Notes: generated by a model from the sequence alone, not told the origin. 64,000 nt of DNA from Kiloniellaceae bacterium (GCA_021776115.1 JAJFGN010000069.1:1-64000); one strand, 5' to 3'; counted from the first letter of the stretch, positions 34,840 to 44,111 are shown. Made by a program: numbers and translations.

Positions 34840-36060
34840 TTAGGTTGGATGCGGCTGGTGCGCGGCCAGGTCGGCCTGACGCAGGATGCCCCGATAGATT
34901 TCCTCGTCCCCGCATACCCCAACCAACTTGCCGTTATCGACCAGGGCGACCGGGTGTCCGCTCGCCTGACGCAAACGAATCGCGCCATGCATCGACATGT
35001 CGACCGGCCCGACGATGAGGGCCGCACCGACGATTGCCAAGTTGTATAGGGACTCTGAATCGGCATCGGGATCGAAGTGCATCAGCTTCCCGGCCCGGCC
35101 GTCCAGCGTCACGCCCTGCGGCGCGCCATCGCCATCCAGCGTGACCCGGAACCGCCCAGCACGATCCAGAAGCACGGAATCGCCATCGCGCTTCAGATCG
35201 TCGAGCGCGGTCATGAGCGAGGCGCCGCGCAGAACGTTCAGCGGATTCATATGGGCGACGAATTCGGCCACGTATTCGTTGGCCGGATTGAGGACGATCT
35301 CCTCCGGCTCCCCGTATTGGACGATCCGGCCTCCCTCCATGATCGCGATGTGGGAGCCGATCTTGAGTGCCTCGTCGAGATCGTGACTCACGAAAATGAT
35401 GGTCTTGCGAAGCGACCTTTGCAGGTCCAGTAACTCATCCTGCAGGTGGTTCCGGATCAGGGGATCGAGCGCGGAAAAAGGCTCGTCCATCAGCAGGATA
35501 TCGGCGTCGGTGGCGAAAGCCCGGGCTAGCCCCACACGCTGCTGCATGCCGCCCGACAGCTCATGCGCATACTTGTCCTTCCATTGGTCCAGGCTAACGA
35601 GGCGCAGCTTTTCCTCGACGATCCGCGTGCGCTCCGCCTTCGTCATGCCGCGAAGTTCGAGGCCGAAACCGACGTTTTCCGCCACGGTCCGCCACGGCAG
35701 CAAGGCGAATTGCTGAAACACCATGGCGATCCGGTTCATGCGCAGACGCCGGAGGGTCGCGGGATCGCAGCTCGCAACGTCGACGGTCGTTTCGCCGTCC
35801 TTGACCAAAACCTGCCCCCGGCTGGTCTCGTTCAAGCCGTTGACGCAGCGCAGAAGCGTGGACTTGCCGGAGCCGGACAGACCCATCAAGACACAGATCT
35901 CGCCTTCTTCGATGGCGATTGACGCCCCGGCGACGCCGACCACGCTGCCGGTCTCCGCCAGGATCGCGTCGCGATCACGCCCCTGGTCGAGCAGCGTCAG
36001 CGCGCGCCGCGGATCTTTGCCGAAGATGACATCGACGTCGCGGAACTCAACCACGGCCAT
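34840..36060 (-). CDS. Choline/glycine betaine ABC transporter ATP-binding protein
   Basis: A 406-residue ATPase of the ProV/OpuA/ChoV type. Walker A is GLSGSGKST (60-68), the Q-loop region is MVFQQFALLPWRTV, the signature is LSGGMQQR and Walker B is ILLMDEPFSALDP. FVSHDLDEALK holds the H-loop. The ALLPWRTV and FSALDPLIR variants are those of quaternary-amine importers. Residues 280-406 form a regulatory tail with remnant CBS-type repeats (MHFDPDADSESL, ALVDNGKLVGV), as in ionic-strength-sensing ProV proteins. The start is 3 bases before the permease stop. Together with the next two genes it forms a complete osmoprotectant or choline importer. Confidence 0.92.
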   Translation of the reverse strand: MAVVEFRDVDVIFGKDPRRALTLLDQGRDRDAILAETGSVVGVAGASIAIEEGEICVLMGLSGSGKSTLLRCVNGLNETSRGQVLVKDGETTVDVASCDPATLRRLRMNRIAMVFQQFALLPWRTVAENVGFGLELRGMTKAERTRIVEEKLRLVSLDQWKDKYAHELSGGMQQRVGLARAFATDADILLMDEPFSALDPLIRNHLQDELLDLQRSLRKTIIFVSHDLDEALKIGSHIAIMEGGRIVQYGEPEEIVLNPANEYVAEFVAHMNPLNVLRGASLMTALDDLKRDGDSVLLDRAGRFRVTLDGDGAPQGVTLDGRAGKLMHFDPDADSESLYNLAIVGAALIVGPVDMSMHGAIRLRQASGHPVALVDNGKLVGVCGDEEIYRGILRQADLAAHQPHPT

Positions 36061-36063
36061 GGT

Positions 36064-36912
36064 CTAGTTCCCCTCGCCCTTGGGTTCGCGCTGCTTGCAG
36101 ATCCGATCCAGCAGGATGGCCACGATAACGATTGCCAAACCGGCTTCGAAGCCTTTGGCGATGTTGACCGTGTTGAGCGCTCGCACCACTGGCTTGCCCA
36201 AACCGTCGGCGCCGACCAAGGCCGCGATCACGACCATCGACAGAGACAGCATGATGCACTGCGTCAGTCCGGCCATGATCGTCGGCATGGCATGTGGCAA
36301 CTCGACCTTCCAGAGCAACTGGCGCTTGGTCGCGCCGAAAGACTGGCCCGCCTCAATCAACGGCGTCGGTACCGAGGACACACCCAAGTGCGTCAGGCGA
36401 ATGGGCGCGGGTATCGCGAAAATCACGGTCGAGATGAGCCCGGGCACGACCCCCAGGCCAAACAGGATCAGGGTCGGAATCAAATAGACGAAGGTCGGAA
36501 TCGTCTGCATCAGGTCCAGAACCGGACGTAATCCCGTATAGAGCCAGGGCCGGTGGGCAGCGGCGATACCGACCGGCACGCCGATCGCCATACACACCGC
36601 CGTGGAGAACACAACGAGCGACAGGGTCTCGATGGTCTCTTCCCAATAGCCAAGATTTATGATGAGTAACAACGCCCCGATCATAGCCAGGGCCATTTTC
36701 CAGGACCGGTGCAGCCCGTAGGCCAGGGCCGCGATCAGGGCGACCAGAACAAGCGGCGGGAACCATTGGAGCACATCGATCAGACCTTCGATCAAGAAGC
36801 CAAGAACGTCTGCTATAAGATTGAAAACCCAGGCCGCATGATCGTTGAGAAAATCGACGAAGGCGCGAATCCACTGACCCAGCGGAATCTTATTGTCAGT
36901 CAACCATTCCAT
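36064..36912 (-). CDS. Choline/glycine betaine ABC transporter permease
   Basis: A 282-residue permease of the ProW/OpuAB/ChoW type with about seven helices. The binding-protein-dependent loop EAGQSFGATKRQLLWKVELP (about 191-210) carries the EAA-motif contact with the ATPase. PTFVYLIPTLILFGLG and AIPAPIRLTHLGV are characteristic of betaine permeases. The N-terminal part has two helices before the conserved core. It lies between the ATPase and binding-protein genes; a hairpin separates it from the latter. The length is typical for the choline-specific subgroup. Confidence 0.92.
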   Translation of the reverse strand: MEWLTDNKIPLGQWIRAFVDFLNDHAAWVFNLIADVLGFLIEGLIDVLQWFPPLVLVALIAALAYGLHRSWKMALAMIGALLLIINLGYWEETIETLSLVVFSTAVCMAIGVPVGIAAAHRPWLYTGLRPVLDLMQTIPTFVYLIPTLILFGLGVVPGLISTVIFAIPAPIRLTHLGVSSVPTPLIEAGQSFGATKRQLLWKVELPHAMPTIMAGLTQCIMLSLSMVVIAALVGADGLGKPVVRALNTVNIAKGFEAGLAIVIVAILLDRICKQREPKGEGN

Positions 36913-36950
36913 GACGCCCCCGGCCTAAGGATGCTGTCGCGTATCCTCAG

Positions 36951-36989
36951 CAAAACGAAAAGCGGCCAGACCGCGACGAGTCTGGCCGC
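36951..36989 (-). terminator. Intrinsic terminator-like hairpin between binding-protein and permease genes
   Basis: GCGGCCAGAC at 36962-36971 pairs perfectly with GTCTGGCCGC at 36980-36989 around an 8-base loop. On the minus strand the stem is followed by TTTTCGTTTTG (36961-36951), a usable U-tract. It lies 16 bases after the stop of the binding-protein gene. Partial termination would give much more binding protein than permease and ATPase. The plus-strand side also has T-rich sequence after a 3-base gap. Confidence 0.75.
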
Positions 36990-37005
36990 GCCTTTTCGCT
37001 TTTGG

Positions 37006-37965
37006 TTAGAGCCCTAAGTGTGACTTGGCCGCGGCCAGTCCATCCTTGCCATCCAAGGTCGTAACACCGTCTAGCCACTTGTTCAGAACCGATGGGTTTT
37101 TCTGAAGCCAGGCTTTGGCAGCATCGTCCGGCTCTACGCTATCGTTCAGAATCGCGCCCATGATCTCGTTTTCCATGGCCAGCGTGAACTCCAAATTCGA
37201 CAGCAGCTTGCCAACGTTCGGGCAGTCCGCGCTATAGCCCTTGCGGGTGTTGGTGAAGACCGTCGCGCCACCGAAGTTGGGGCCAAACCAGTCGTCGCCA
37301 CCCGAGAGATAGACCATCTCGAAGTTAGCGTTCATCGGATGCGGCTCCCACCCGAGGAACACCACAGGGTCCTTGCTGCGCACCGAGCGGGCGACTTGTG
37401 CCAGCATGCCCTGCTCCGAGGATTCCACAACCGAGAAGCCTTTCAAGCCGAAAGCGTTGTCGTCGATCATGCTCTGGATCAGGCGGTTGCCGTCGTTGCC
37501 CGGCTCAATCCCGTAAATTTTTCCGTCCAGCTTGTCCTTGAACTTGGCAATGTCGGCAAAGCTCTTGAGACCCGCGTCCGCCGTCGCTCTGTTGACGGCC
37601 AAGGTATACTTGGCACCTTCCAGATTCGCTTTCTCTAGTACCGTAACCGAGCCGTCATCTCGGTAAGGCGCGAGATCGGCCTCCATGGTCGGCATCCAAT
37701 TACCGAGGAATACGTCGATGTCGCCATTCTTCATGCTGGCATAAGTTACCGGCACCGACAGAATCTGGGCCTTCGGCTTATAGCCTAGCCCCTCGAGGAC
37801 GACGGAAGTCGCCGCGGTCGTCGCCGTGATATCGGTCCAGCCGACGTCGGAAAATCGGACTTCCTTGCACGCCGCCGGGTCGGCCGCCTGAGCCGCCGGT
37901 GCCGCCAGCAAGGCGCCCGAGACCGCCCCCAGGGCCAAAAAACTCCTTAGTGTCATTGCAGTCAT
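37006..37965 (-). CDS. Choline/glycine betaine substrate-binding protein
   Basis: A 319-residue periplasmic binding protein with a signal peptide (LRSFLALGAVSGALLAAPAA, cleaved after AQA near 27). Its OpuAC-type fold includes FSDVGWTDITATTAA, FLGNWMPTM and VFLGWEPHPMN, whose tryptophans are placed to form the aromatic cage for a quaternary ammonium group. Two cysteines (AACKEV near 33 and YSADCPNV) match the disulfide seen in ChoX-like proteins. This favours choline or betaine as the ligand. ATG 37965 has AGGAGG 10 bases upstream; ATGs at 37992 and 37956 are less well placed. It is the first gene of the importer operon. Confidence 0.92.
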   Translation of the reverse strand: MTAMTLRSFLALGAVSGALLAAPAAQAADPAACKEVRFSDVGWTDITATTAATSVVLEGLGYKPKAQILSVPVTYASMKNGDIDVFLGNWMPTMEADLAPYRDDGSVTVLEKANLEGAKYTLAVNRATADAGLKSFADIAKFKDKLDGKIYGIEPGNDGNRLIQSMIDDNAFGLKGFSVVESSEQGMLAQVARSVRSKDPVVFLGWEPHPMNANFEMVYLSGGDDWFGPNFGGATVFTNTRKGYSADCPNVGKLLSNLEFTLAMENEIMGAILNDSVEPDDAAKAWLQKNPSVLNKWLDGVTTLDGKDGLAAAKSHLGL

Positions 37966-38135
37966 TTCGATCTTGCCTCCTGCTTTTTTCATTTTGCGCC
38001 GCCACACAAGCGTTCTAAACGCGAATTGAACGGCGAAACTTCCCCAAGATCAATGACAATGCGCCGCGCACCGCTCGGCTAGCCACTCAGCGCCGCTTTC
38101 AAGCGCTATCGCGCCGAGGCCGGAATCCACGGGTT

Positions 38136-38768
38136 TTATGTAACGCCGCGGCGCGGATCGGCCAGGGCGACGGCGCTGGCGCTGAACAGATAGAATCCGG
38201 CCGCGGCCCGGTTGAACAGACGCAGCCGCTTGACCGAAGTAAGGAGGCGGCCCAGCGGCGCCCCCAGGATCACCCAACCGCAGTATATAATAAGAACGAT
38301 CCCGCTCGCCGTCGGCATGAGGATCGCGAGCTGCGGCGCCAGCGGTTGTTCCGGCGCAATGGATTGAGTGAATACCGCCAGGTACATCAGGGCGGCCTTG
38401 GGATTACTCATCGAAACGAGAAAGCCGCGCCTCAACAAATGCGTGCGCCCGGCCGGAATCTTTGCACTCCCCCGCAACTCCCGTACTGGTGCACGCCAGA
38501 GTGCCACCCCCATCCAAAGTAGGTAAGCCACGCCAAGCCACTTCATGAGGTAGAATACCTCGGCATAGGCGAGCAGAAGCACCCCGAAACCGAACGCCGC
38601 CACCAGTGAATGCGCAACACTCGCCAAGGTGATCCCGAGGGCGACCCAGAGCCCGCGACCCGGACCATGCGAGACGGAGGCGGTCACGCAAGTCACGGCA
38701 TTGGGCCCAACCGGAAGGCCGACAGCGATCCAAATCGCGACGAAGGCTAGCCATTCGTTCAAGGTCAT
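38136..38768 (-). CDS. LysE/RhtB family exporter
   Basis: A 210-residue membrane protein with about six helices. The N-terminal AIWIAVGLPVGPNAVTCVTA segment holds the GPN signature of LysE/RhtB transporters. LGVAYLLWMGVALWR and GFLVSMSNPKAALMYLAVF are further conserved blocks, the latter with the SNPK motif. Such proteins export amino acids or related compounds. It is divergent from an ArsR-type regulator gene with about 100 bases between, so the regulator may control it. The substrate is not identifiable. Confidence 0.9.
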   Translation of the reverse strand: MTLNEWLAFVAIWIAVGLPVGPNAVTCVTASVSHGPGRGLWVALGITLASVAHSLVAAFGFGVLLLAYAEVFYLMKWLGVAYLLWMGVALWRAPVRELRGSAKIPAGRTHLLRRGFLVSMSNPKAALMYLAVFTQSIAPEQPLAPQLAILMPTASGIVLIIYCGWVILGAPLGRLLTSVKRLRLFNRAAAGFYLFSASAVALADPRRGVT

Positions 38769-38871
38769 GTCCGAGGATTTCCTTTCGTTTGCACCGGCGC
38801 TCGTTACTTTGGCCAGGATCGGCTCCGCCCTGGCTCTTGTCGAGCCGGAACGCTTCGCCTATGATCGAAGT

Positions 38872-39576
38872 ATGGTTGAAGGACCCTATATCGCCGAGGC
38901 TGGCGCCCTGATCGGAGACCCAGCGCGCGCCAATATCCTCATTGCCTTGATGGACGGCAAGGCACGGACCGCGACCGAGCTTGCCTATGTCGCGGGGGTT
39001 TCGCCGCAGACAACCAGCAGTCATTTAGCCAAGCTGGTCGAGGGGCGCTTCTTGGCCATGGCCCGGCAAGGGCGCCACCGCTATTACCGTATCGCCACGC
39101 CCCAAGTTGCCGAAGCCATAGAGGTCTTGACCCGGTTAGCCAACGATGGCCCGCGCCGTTATCGCAGGCCAGGGCCGCGCGACGAGGCCATGAGGGCGGC
39201 TCGGCTTTGCTACGATCACTTCGCTGGGCGCTTGGGCGTCATGCTAGCCGACGCCCTGACCGTGCAGGGATACCTAACTCCCCAAGGCAATGACTATACC
39301 GTAACGGCGGCCGGCAAGGTGTTCTTCGCTGACTTCGGCGTCGATCTCACCGCAGCGCGAGGGCGCAGACGGGCCTTCGCCCGGTCCTGCATCGACTGGA
39401 GCGAGCGCCGCCGCCATGTCGCGGGCGCCGTTGGCGCCGCTTTGGCAGCTAGATGTATCGAGCTCGGATGGGTCAAGCAGGTACGCGACAGCCGCACCCT
39501 CGACATCACTGAGACTGGGCACAAGGGTCTTCTCGATACCTTTGGCCTGATCCTCAGCGTCAGGCAGGCGGCCTGA
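38872..39576 (+). CDS. ArsR-type winged-helix transcriptional regulator with C-terminal extension
   Basis: A 234-residue regulator. Residues 1-85 are an ArsR winged helix: IGDPARANILIALMDGKART opens it. TATELAYVAGVSPQTTSSHLAKL is the recognition region and RHRYYRIATPQVAEAIE the wing. No metal-binding ELCVC-type cysteines are seen in the DNA-binding helix, so it is not a classical metal sensor. The remaining 150 residues form an extension unlike short ArsR proteins and may sense a metabolite. The ATG at 38872 puts the start just before the winged helix. Upstream in-frame codons run into the divergent LysE gene and are rejected. LysE is its likely target. Confidence 0.82.
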   Translation: MVEGPYIAEAGALIGDPARANILIALMDGKARTATELAYVAGVSPQTTSSHLAKLVEGRFLAMARQGRHRYYRIATPQVAEAIEVLTRLANDGPRRYRRPGPRDEAMRAARLCYDHFAGRLGVMLADALTVQGYLTPQGNDYTVTAAGKVFFADFGVDLTAARGRRRAFARSCIDWSERRRHVAGAVGAALAARCIELGWVKQVRDSRTLDITETGHKGLLDTFGLILSVRQAA

Positions 39577-39648
39577 GGCTTGCTCCCACCCGCTTGAAGC
39601 GGCTAAGAGGAAACCTCGCCGCGGGACAAATTCGACAGCAGCCGGCCT

Positions 39649-41316
39649 ATGCCCAACACAGAAATTTTCGATTACATCATTGTCGGCGCCGGGTCGGCTG
39701 GTTGCGTTCTCGCCAACCGCCTGAGCGAAGACGCCAAGGCGACGGTGCTGCTGATCGAGGCCGGCGGATCGGACCGCAGCATCTTCGTACAGATGCCGAC
39801 CGCGCTCTCGATTCCCATGAACATGCGGCGCTTCAACTGGTTCTTCGAATCGGAGCCTGAGCCCTTCATGGACGGCCGACGTCTGCACTGCCCGCGCGGC
39901 AAGGGGCTGGGCGGCTCGTCCTCGATCAATGGCATGGTCTACGTCTGTGGTCATGCTTGCGACTTCGACGAGTGGGAAGAGCACGGCGCAACCGGCTGGG
40001 CTTATCGCGACTGCCTGCCCTATTTCCGCCGAGCAGAAACTTGGAAGGGAGGCGCGAACGCCTATCGTGGCGGCGAAGGTCCCTTGGCCACCTGCAACGG
40101 CAACGAGATGAAGAACCCGCTCTACCGCGCCTTCATCGAGGCAGGGCGGCAAGCCGGATACCCCGAAACCCAAGATTACAACGGCGAACAGCAGGAAGGC
40201 TTCGGCGCGATGCACATGACCGTCAAGGACGGTGTGCGCAGCTCTGCCTCCAGAGCTTACTTAGACCCGGCCCGGTCCCGACCCAATATGAAGGTCATCA
40301 CCGGCGCGCTGACACATCGTGTTGTGTTGGATGGGCGACGCGCGATCGGCGTTGAGTACGAGCGGGGCCGCCAAACCATCGTCGCGCACGCCCGGCGCGA
40401 AGTGATCCTTTCCGCCGGCTCGATCGGCTCGCCCGTATTGCTGCAAGTCTCCGGTATCGGGCCGGCAGAGATCTTGAGAGACGCAAACGTGCCGGTCGTC
40501 CACGACTTGCCCGGCGTCGGCGAGAATCTCCAAGACCATCTGGAGGTCTATTTCCAGTACCGCTGCACCCAACCGATCACGCTGAACGGCCAACTCGATC
40601 TCTGGCACAAGTTCCTGATTGGGGCGCGCTGGATCCTGTTCAAGGACGGCCTGGGCGCGACCAACCACTTTGAATCCTGCGCCTTCATCCGTTCGCGTGC
40701 CGGGCTCAAGTGGCCGGATATCCAGTACCACTTCCTGCCCGCCGCCATGCGTTACGACGGCAACGCGGCCTTCAAGGGTCACGGCTTTCAGGTTCACGTC
40801 GGCCCGAACAAGCCGAAAAGCCGGGGCCACGTCCGCATCGCCTCGCCCGACCCGCGCGCCAAGCCGCGCATCCTGTTCAATTACCTGGAACACGCCGACG
40901 ACCGGGCGGCCTTTCGCGCCTCGATCCGCCTGACCCGCGGGATCATCGGCCAACGGGCCTTCGATCCCTATCGCGGCCCGGAGATCCAGCCGGGCGCGGA
41001 GATCGCCGAGGACGAGGCCATCGATGCCTGGATCCGGCAGAATGCCGAGAGTGCCTATCACCCCTCCTGCACCTGCAAGATCGGCGCGGCGAACGATCCG
41101 ATGGCCGTGCTCGATCCCGAGTGCCGGGTCCGCGGCATCGAGGGTTTACGCGTCGTCGACTCCTCGATCTTTCCGACCATCACCAACGGCAACCTCAACG
41201 CGCCAAGCATCATGGTCGGGGAGAAGGCCGCCGACATCATCCTCGGCCGCGCACCGCTTGCTCCCTCCAAAGCCCCGGTCGCGATCGTGCCGGAGTGGGA
41301 GACGAAGCAGAGGTAG
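39649..41316 (+). CDS. betA: Choline dehydrogenase-like GMC oxidoreductase
   Basis: A 555-residue FAD enzyme of the glucose-methanol-choline family. The FAD-binding loop is [16 protein letters not shown] (10-25). The second GMC signature lies near [16 protein letters not shown]. The catalytic His471 is in [12 protein letters not shown], and [11 protein letters not shown] follows. The [12 protein letters not shown] form and length match BetA, which oxidises choline to betaine aldehyde at the membrane. Its place near a choline/betaine importer supports this role. No betaine-aldehyde dehydrogenase or BetI gene is near, so another alcohol substrate is possible. Confidence 0.83.
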   Translation: MPNTEIFDYIIVGAGSAGCVLANRLSEDAKATVLLIEAGGSDRSIFVQMPTALSIPMNMRRFNWFFESEPEPFMDGRRLHCPRGKGLGGSSSINGMVYVCGHACDFDEWEEHGATGWAYRDCLPYFRRAETWKGGANAYRGGEGPLATCNGNEMKNPLYRAFIEAGRQAGYPETQDYNGEQQEGFGAMHMTVKDGVRSSASRAYLDPARSRPNMKVITGALTHRVVLDGRRAIGVEYERGRQTIVAHARREVILSAGSIGSPVLLQVSGIGPAEILRDANVPVVHDLPGVGENLQDHLEVYFQYRCTQPITLNGQLDLWHKFLIGARWILFKDGLGATNHFESCAFIRSRAGLKWPDIQYHFLPAAMRYDGNAAFKGHGFQVHVGPNKPKSRGHVRIASPDPRAKPRILFNYLEHADDRAAFRASIRLTRGIIGQRAFDPYRGPEIQPGAEIAEDEAIDAWIRQNAESAYHPSCTCKIGAANDPMAVLDPECRVRGIEGLRVVDSSIFPTITNGNLNAPSIMVGEKAADIILGRAPLAPSKAPVAIVPEWETKQR

Positions 41317-41337
41317 GCTCTTTAGTTGGCGTCAACT

Positions 41338-42168
41338 CTATGCACAGAGGAATCCTATTACGGCGCCCAAGTTAGATTCTGAGGCCACAAGTTTCCGTTC
41401 GAAACTTGTCCACAACAGTTTTGCCGCTTCACTACCTTTGACACCAAATCTTGACAAACCCTTTTCCACTATGCAAAAGGCGTCCTTCCCGTGAAGGATT
41501 TGGTTGTTGGGGATTTCCTTAAATTCTTCCTCGAGATTTTTGACTTCAATCGCGATGTCTGACGCATGGGTGAGACTAATATCTACATTTTGTAAAAGGG
41601 CTCTTATGTAGGCGTTTAACTGTAATTCTATTGCGCCATCGTTCAATTTTAGAAATCTATTTAGTACCGTATTCTGGAAGGGTAGATTCAGATCCCTTTT
41701 TTCAGATAAAAGACGCAAGAACCCGAGCTTTCGACCTAAACGATAAATTGTTTGAAGAAGATCATCTGCCCTTAACTTCTCGGTCGCAACGCCTACTCGC
41801 AGCACCTTGTCAAGGCACTCAACTCGAATCACATACCCTTCCAGATCGCGACCATCCGTCAACCAAACAAGTTTCGGAGTCGCATGGTTCAGAATGCGAT
41901 CAAAATCAGCATCAGCAAAAAATTTAGTCGACTCGACCTTCCCGTCAAGAAATTCTGCAAATTTTAGCAACCGCATACGGTTGCCCCCGTAGCTTGTATT
42001 CGGCAATTTTACAGTATCAATTTCGAGTATTGTAGAATTTGGATTTTTGTTGTCGCTAACTAACCAGCTCAAGAAAAGTCTATCACGTGGGCCTTCGACG
42101 TAAACTTGGCGTCGCTCAGGGTCCATCTTCATAGCAACGAGAATAGACTCAGGATCTCGCCTAATCAT
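41338..42168 (-). CDS. DUF4435 (TOPRIM-like) protein, candidate AriB-like effector
   Basis: A 276-residue protein with a TOPRIM-type N-terminal half: VYVEGPRDRLFLSWL has Glu25 and Asp29, and FFADADFDRIL has Asp86, Asp88 and Asp90 as the acidic metal site. The rest, with ATEKLRADDLL and NLEEEFKEI, is helical and acidic. The pattern matches DUF4435, the family of AriB, the nuclease effector of the PARIS anti-phage system. It lies 9 bases after a partner ATPase gene, as AriB does after AriA. Its base composition is unlike the neighbours, suggesting transfer. Other ATPase plus DUF4435 modules of unknown role exist, so the PARIS label is provisional. Confidence 0.7.
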   Translation of the reverse strand: MIRRDPESILVAMKMDPERRQVYVEGPRDRLFLSWLVSDNKNPNSTILEIDTVKLPNTSYGGNRMRLLKFAEFLDGKVESTKFFADADFDRILNHATPKLVWLTDGRDLEGYVIRVECLDKVLRVGVATEKLRADDLLQTIYRLGRKLGFLRLLSEKRDLNLPFQNTVLNRFLKLNDGAIELQLNAYIRALLQNVDISLTHASDIAIEVKNLEEEFKEIPNNQILHGKDAFCIVEKGLSRFGVKGSEAAKLLWTSFERKLVASESNLGAVIGFLCA

Positions 42169-42177
42169 TTACCAGCC

Positions 42178-43449
42178 CTAGTGCAACTCGATCATCGCGT
42201 CTGGAAGTGAAGCCGCAATATCTGGCGAATGAGTAGCAAAAATAAAGAGAGGTTCTGCACCAGATGCGCATTTTACCAGGGCAGGAATCAACTTTCGTTG
42301 CCAAGCAATATGCATCGACATCTCAGGTTCGTCGATCGCAATCACAGTACCCCTACGCTTGGTAACCAGCGCAGCCACCATAAGAAAAAGAAGATGGTAT
42401 TCGCCTGAACTCAACTGATTTTCCCGAAGCTGTTCTCCGTTTTTGGTCACGATCTCTAAACCAGATTCCGTATTCACCCGAATTTCTTTGCCGGTCATGA
42501 ATTCGGAGATTAAATATTCGAAAGTAAGTAATCGATCAGCCACTAATGCGCGCTCAGCGGCTCGAGATTCAAGCAGTTCTACGTACGAGCCAAGAACAGT
42601 TAGAGCCTGCTCACGTGCAACACCCCGCCCCTTTGCAAGCAAGCTCAGTTGCGCAATTAATTGACTGTAATCCCAATGATCTGGTTCAAGCCCAAACCTC
42701 TCTGTTTTCTCATCTTGATCTCGTATTTTTGTGAGTCTCGATCTTAGATTTGCTGGAGCGAAGACTTGTTTTTCCTTAGATGTCAATCGCTCGATGATTC
42801 GGGGAAACAGGTCGGGCTCCGTTGTAGAAAAAAATGTTCTATAATTTACTTGTGCCTCTCGAATAAAGCGAGCAACACGTGAGGACAGGCTTGGCTCGAG
42901 TCTGACTTGTCTCGCCTTCGGGTTATGCAAAGGACGTCTTTCCACTCTCCGCCCATCTGGAGTAACGATTACTCGAATAGCTTCTTCGGAAGAATCGTCA
43001 GGCTTCTGCAACTGAGAAAGTCGTTCGGTATCTATAAACTCAAAGGTAACCGCCTTTGTCGCTGCAAAGAATTTTTCGCGGAATGATTCAACACTGGGCC
43101 AGTCCTTTTCGGTAAGCGGCCCTGAATGCTCTGGGTTCAGCTTTACGACGGTTTTTCCAAAAGTAACTTCTAATGCTTCGAGCGTTTTCTTTTTGACCGA
43201 CCTTACCGAAATGGCTGGTCCGATCGTAAAACTGAGAGAACAGGATGAGAAAGGAATTGTTCGGAACAAATTGAAATCCAAGCGTATTAAACCGTCCAGC
43301 ATCCGGAGCGCTGTAGTTTTACCGACTCCATTTCGACCATGAACTATCACAACTGATGGACGTGCATCTTCGTCTTCAGGTACTGCGAACGGGATCGTAT
43401 GATTATGTGAGCCAAACAGACCCTTCACGGAGAATTGCTTTAGTTGCAT
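42178..43449 (-). CDS. AAA/ABC-type ATPase, candidate AriA-like sensor
   Basis: A 423-residue SMC/ABC-like ATPase of the AAA_15/AAA_21 kind. Walker A is GRNGVGKTT (38-46). The ABC-like signature LSSGEYHLL starts at 346, Walker B IAIDEPE places Asp373 and Glu374, and the H-loop is ATHSP with His407. The middle, about 100-330, is an insert with helical segments. Such ATPases partner with TOPRIM or nuclease effectors in OLD, Gabija and PARIS defence systems. The separate DUF4435 gene downstream points to the PARIS-like arrangement. It begins the AT-rich module, with a 210-base leader before the ATG. The trigger is unknown. Confidence 0.75.
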   Translation of the reverse strand: MQLKQFSVKGLFGSHNHTIPFAVPEDEDARPSVVIVHGRNGVGKTTALRMLDGLIRLDFNLFRTIPFSSCSLSFTIGPAISVRSVKKKTLEALEVTFGKTVVKLNPEHSGPLTEKDWPSVESFREKFFAATKAVTFEFIDTERLSQLQKPDDSSEEAIRVIVTPDGRRVERRPLHNPKARQVRLEPSLSSRVARFIREAQVNYRTFFSTTEPDLFPRIIERLTSKEKQVFAPANLRSRLTKIRDQDEKTERFGLEPDHWDYSQLIAQLSLLAKGRGVAREQALTVLGSYVELLESRAAERALVADRLLTFEYLISEFMTGKEIRVNTESGLEIVTKNGEQLRENQLSSGEYHLLFLMVAALVTKRRGTVIAIDEPEMSMHIAWQRKLIPALVKCASGAEPLFIFATHSPDIAASLPDAMIELH

Positions 43450-43661
43450 GGAACGGCCCTACCGTATTTGAATTTTCGTCTCATGACTCGCTTCTCGCCC
43501 AAATCTTAACACGGCAAATTAGGACATTCGACTATTTGAGAGATTTGACTGAATCTATCCCAGAATTGCCTTTAAAATATTTCGCACATGTTTATTTTTT
43601 TGCGCATATTTTTCGTGTGGAAATCCTTAGTTTGCAAATAAACGCATTCGTAGCAAAATTT

Positions 43662-44111
43662 TCACGCCTTCTTCTCCCACTTGCCGCTTTCGTCCTGCTG
43701 CCAGTAGGTCACCTCGTGGCCGGCGTCCTTGAGGAGTCGCCACTGGTCGCGCGAGGCCGAGACCGCGTCGGGGTCGTTGCCGTCGAACAATACGGCGCAA
43801 AGTTCGTAGTCCCCAACCAGCGCCGATTGCGCCCCGTCGGTCAGGAACAGGACTTGGGCGCCGTTCGGGCGCTCGTCCTTGTCGCTTAGCCAGATCGGCT
43901 GGTCTTCGGCGTGGCCGTCCTTGGCCGACCCGTGCGGCAGAAAGCCCCGGTCGTTGTAGGTCCAAAGATAAGATGCCAAGGCCTCGACCCTCTCGGGCGA
44001 GCCCGCCTGGACGACCGCGCGCTGGCCACGTTCCAGCGTCTTCTCCAGCATCTTGGGTAGCGCGGTTTCCAGCGTACTGCGTGTCAGGTGATAGAATCGG
44101 ACCTCGGTCAT
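43662..44111 (-). CDS. holC: DNA polymerase III subunit chi
   Basis: A 149-residue HolC protein. It opens with MTEVRFYHLTRSTLETALP and carries KMLEKTLERGQRAVVQAGSP. LASYLWTYNDRGFLPHGSA and PIWLSDKDERPNGAQVLFL are the conserved blocks of alphaproteobacterial chi. Chi links the clamp loader to single-strand binding protein at the replication fork. The ATG overlaps the pepA stop as ATGA, and the pepA-holC order is common in this class. The codon use returns to the GC-rich style of the genome, in contrast to the island beyond its 3' end. Confidence 0.92.
   Translation of the reverse strand: MTEVRFYHLTRSTLETALPKMLEKTLERGQRAVVQAGSPERVEALASYLWTYNDRGFLPHGSAKDGHAEDQPIWLSDKDERPNGAQVLFLTDGAQSALVGDYELCAVLFDGNDPDAVSASRDQWRLLKDAGHEVTYWQQDESGKWEKKA

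Larger units (their letters stand above)
41338..43661. other. AT-rich accessory island carrying an ATPase/TOPRIM-like pair
   Basis: From just after betA to just before holC the sequence becomes visibly richer in A and T than everything around it. This is clearest at 41560-42060 and at 43450-43660, where runs of T and A are frequent. The segment holds only the two-gene module plus about 210 bases of AT-rich leader at 43450-43661. No integrase, transposase, tRNA or flanking direct repeat was found, so the mode of insertion is not visible. Confidence 0.7.

Noticed and set aside
38629-38871. N-terminal extension of the ArsR-type regulator
   Set aside because: These codons lie opposite the LysE gene start and the shared promoter region; the winged helix begins right after ATG 38872.
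41338-43661. Prophage or integrative element
   Set aside because: No integrase, transposase, tRNA target or flanking direct repeat is visible; only composition and gene content suggest transfer.
43356-43889. Plus-strand frame crossing the end of the island into holC
   Set aside because: It runs antisense to both the ATPase start and holC and spans the composition boundary, so it cannot be one real gene.
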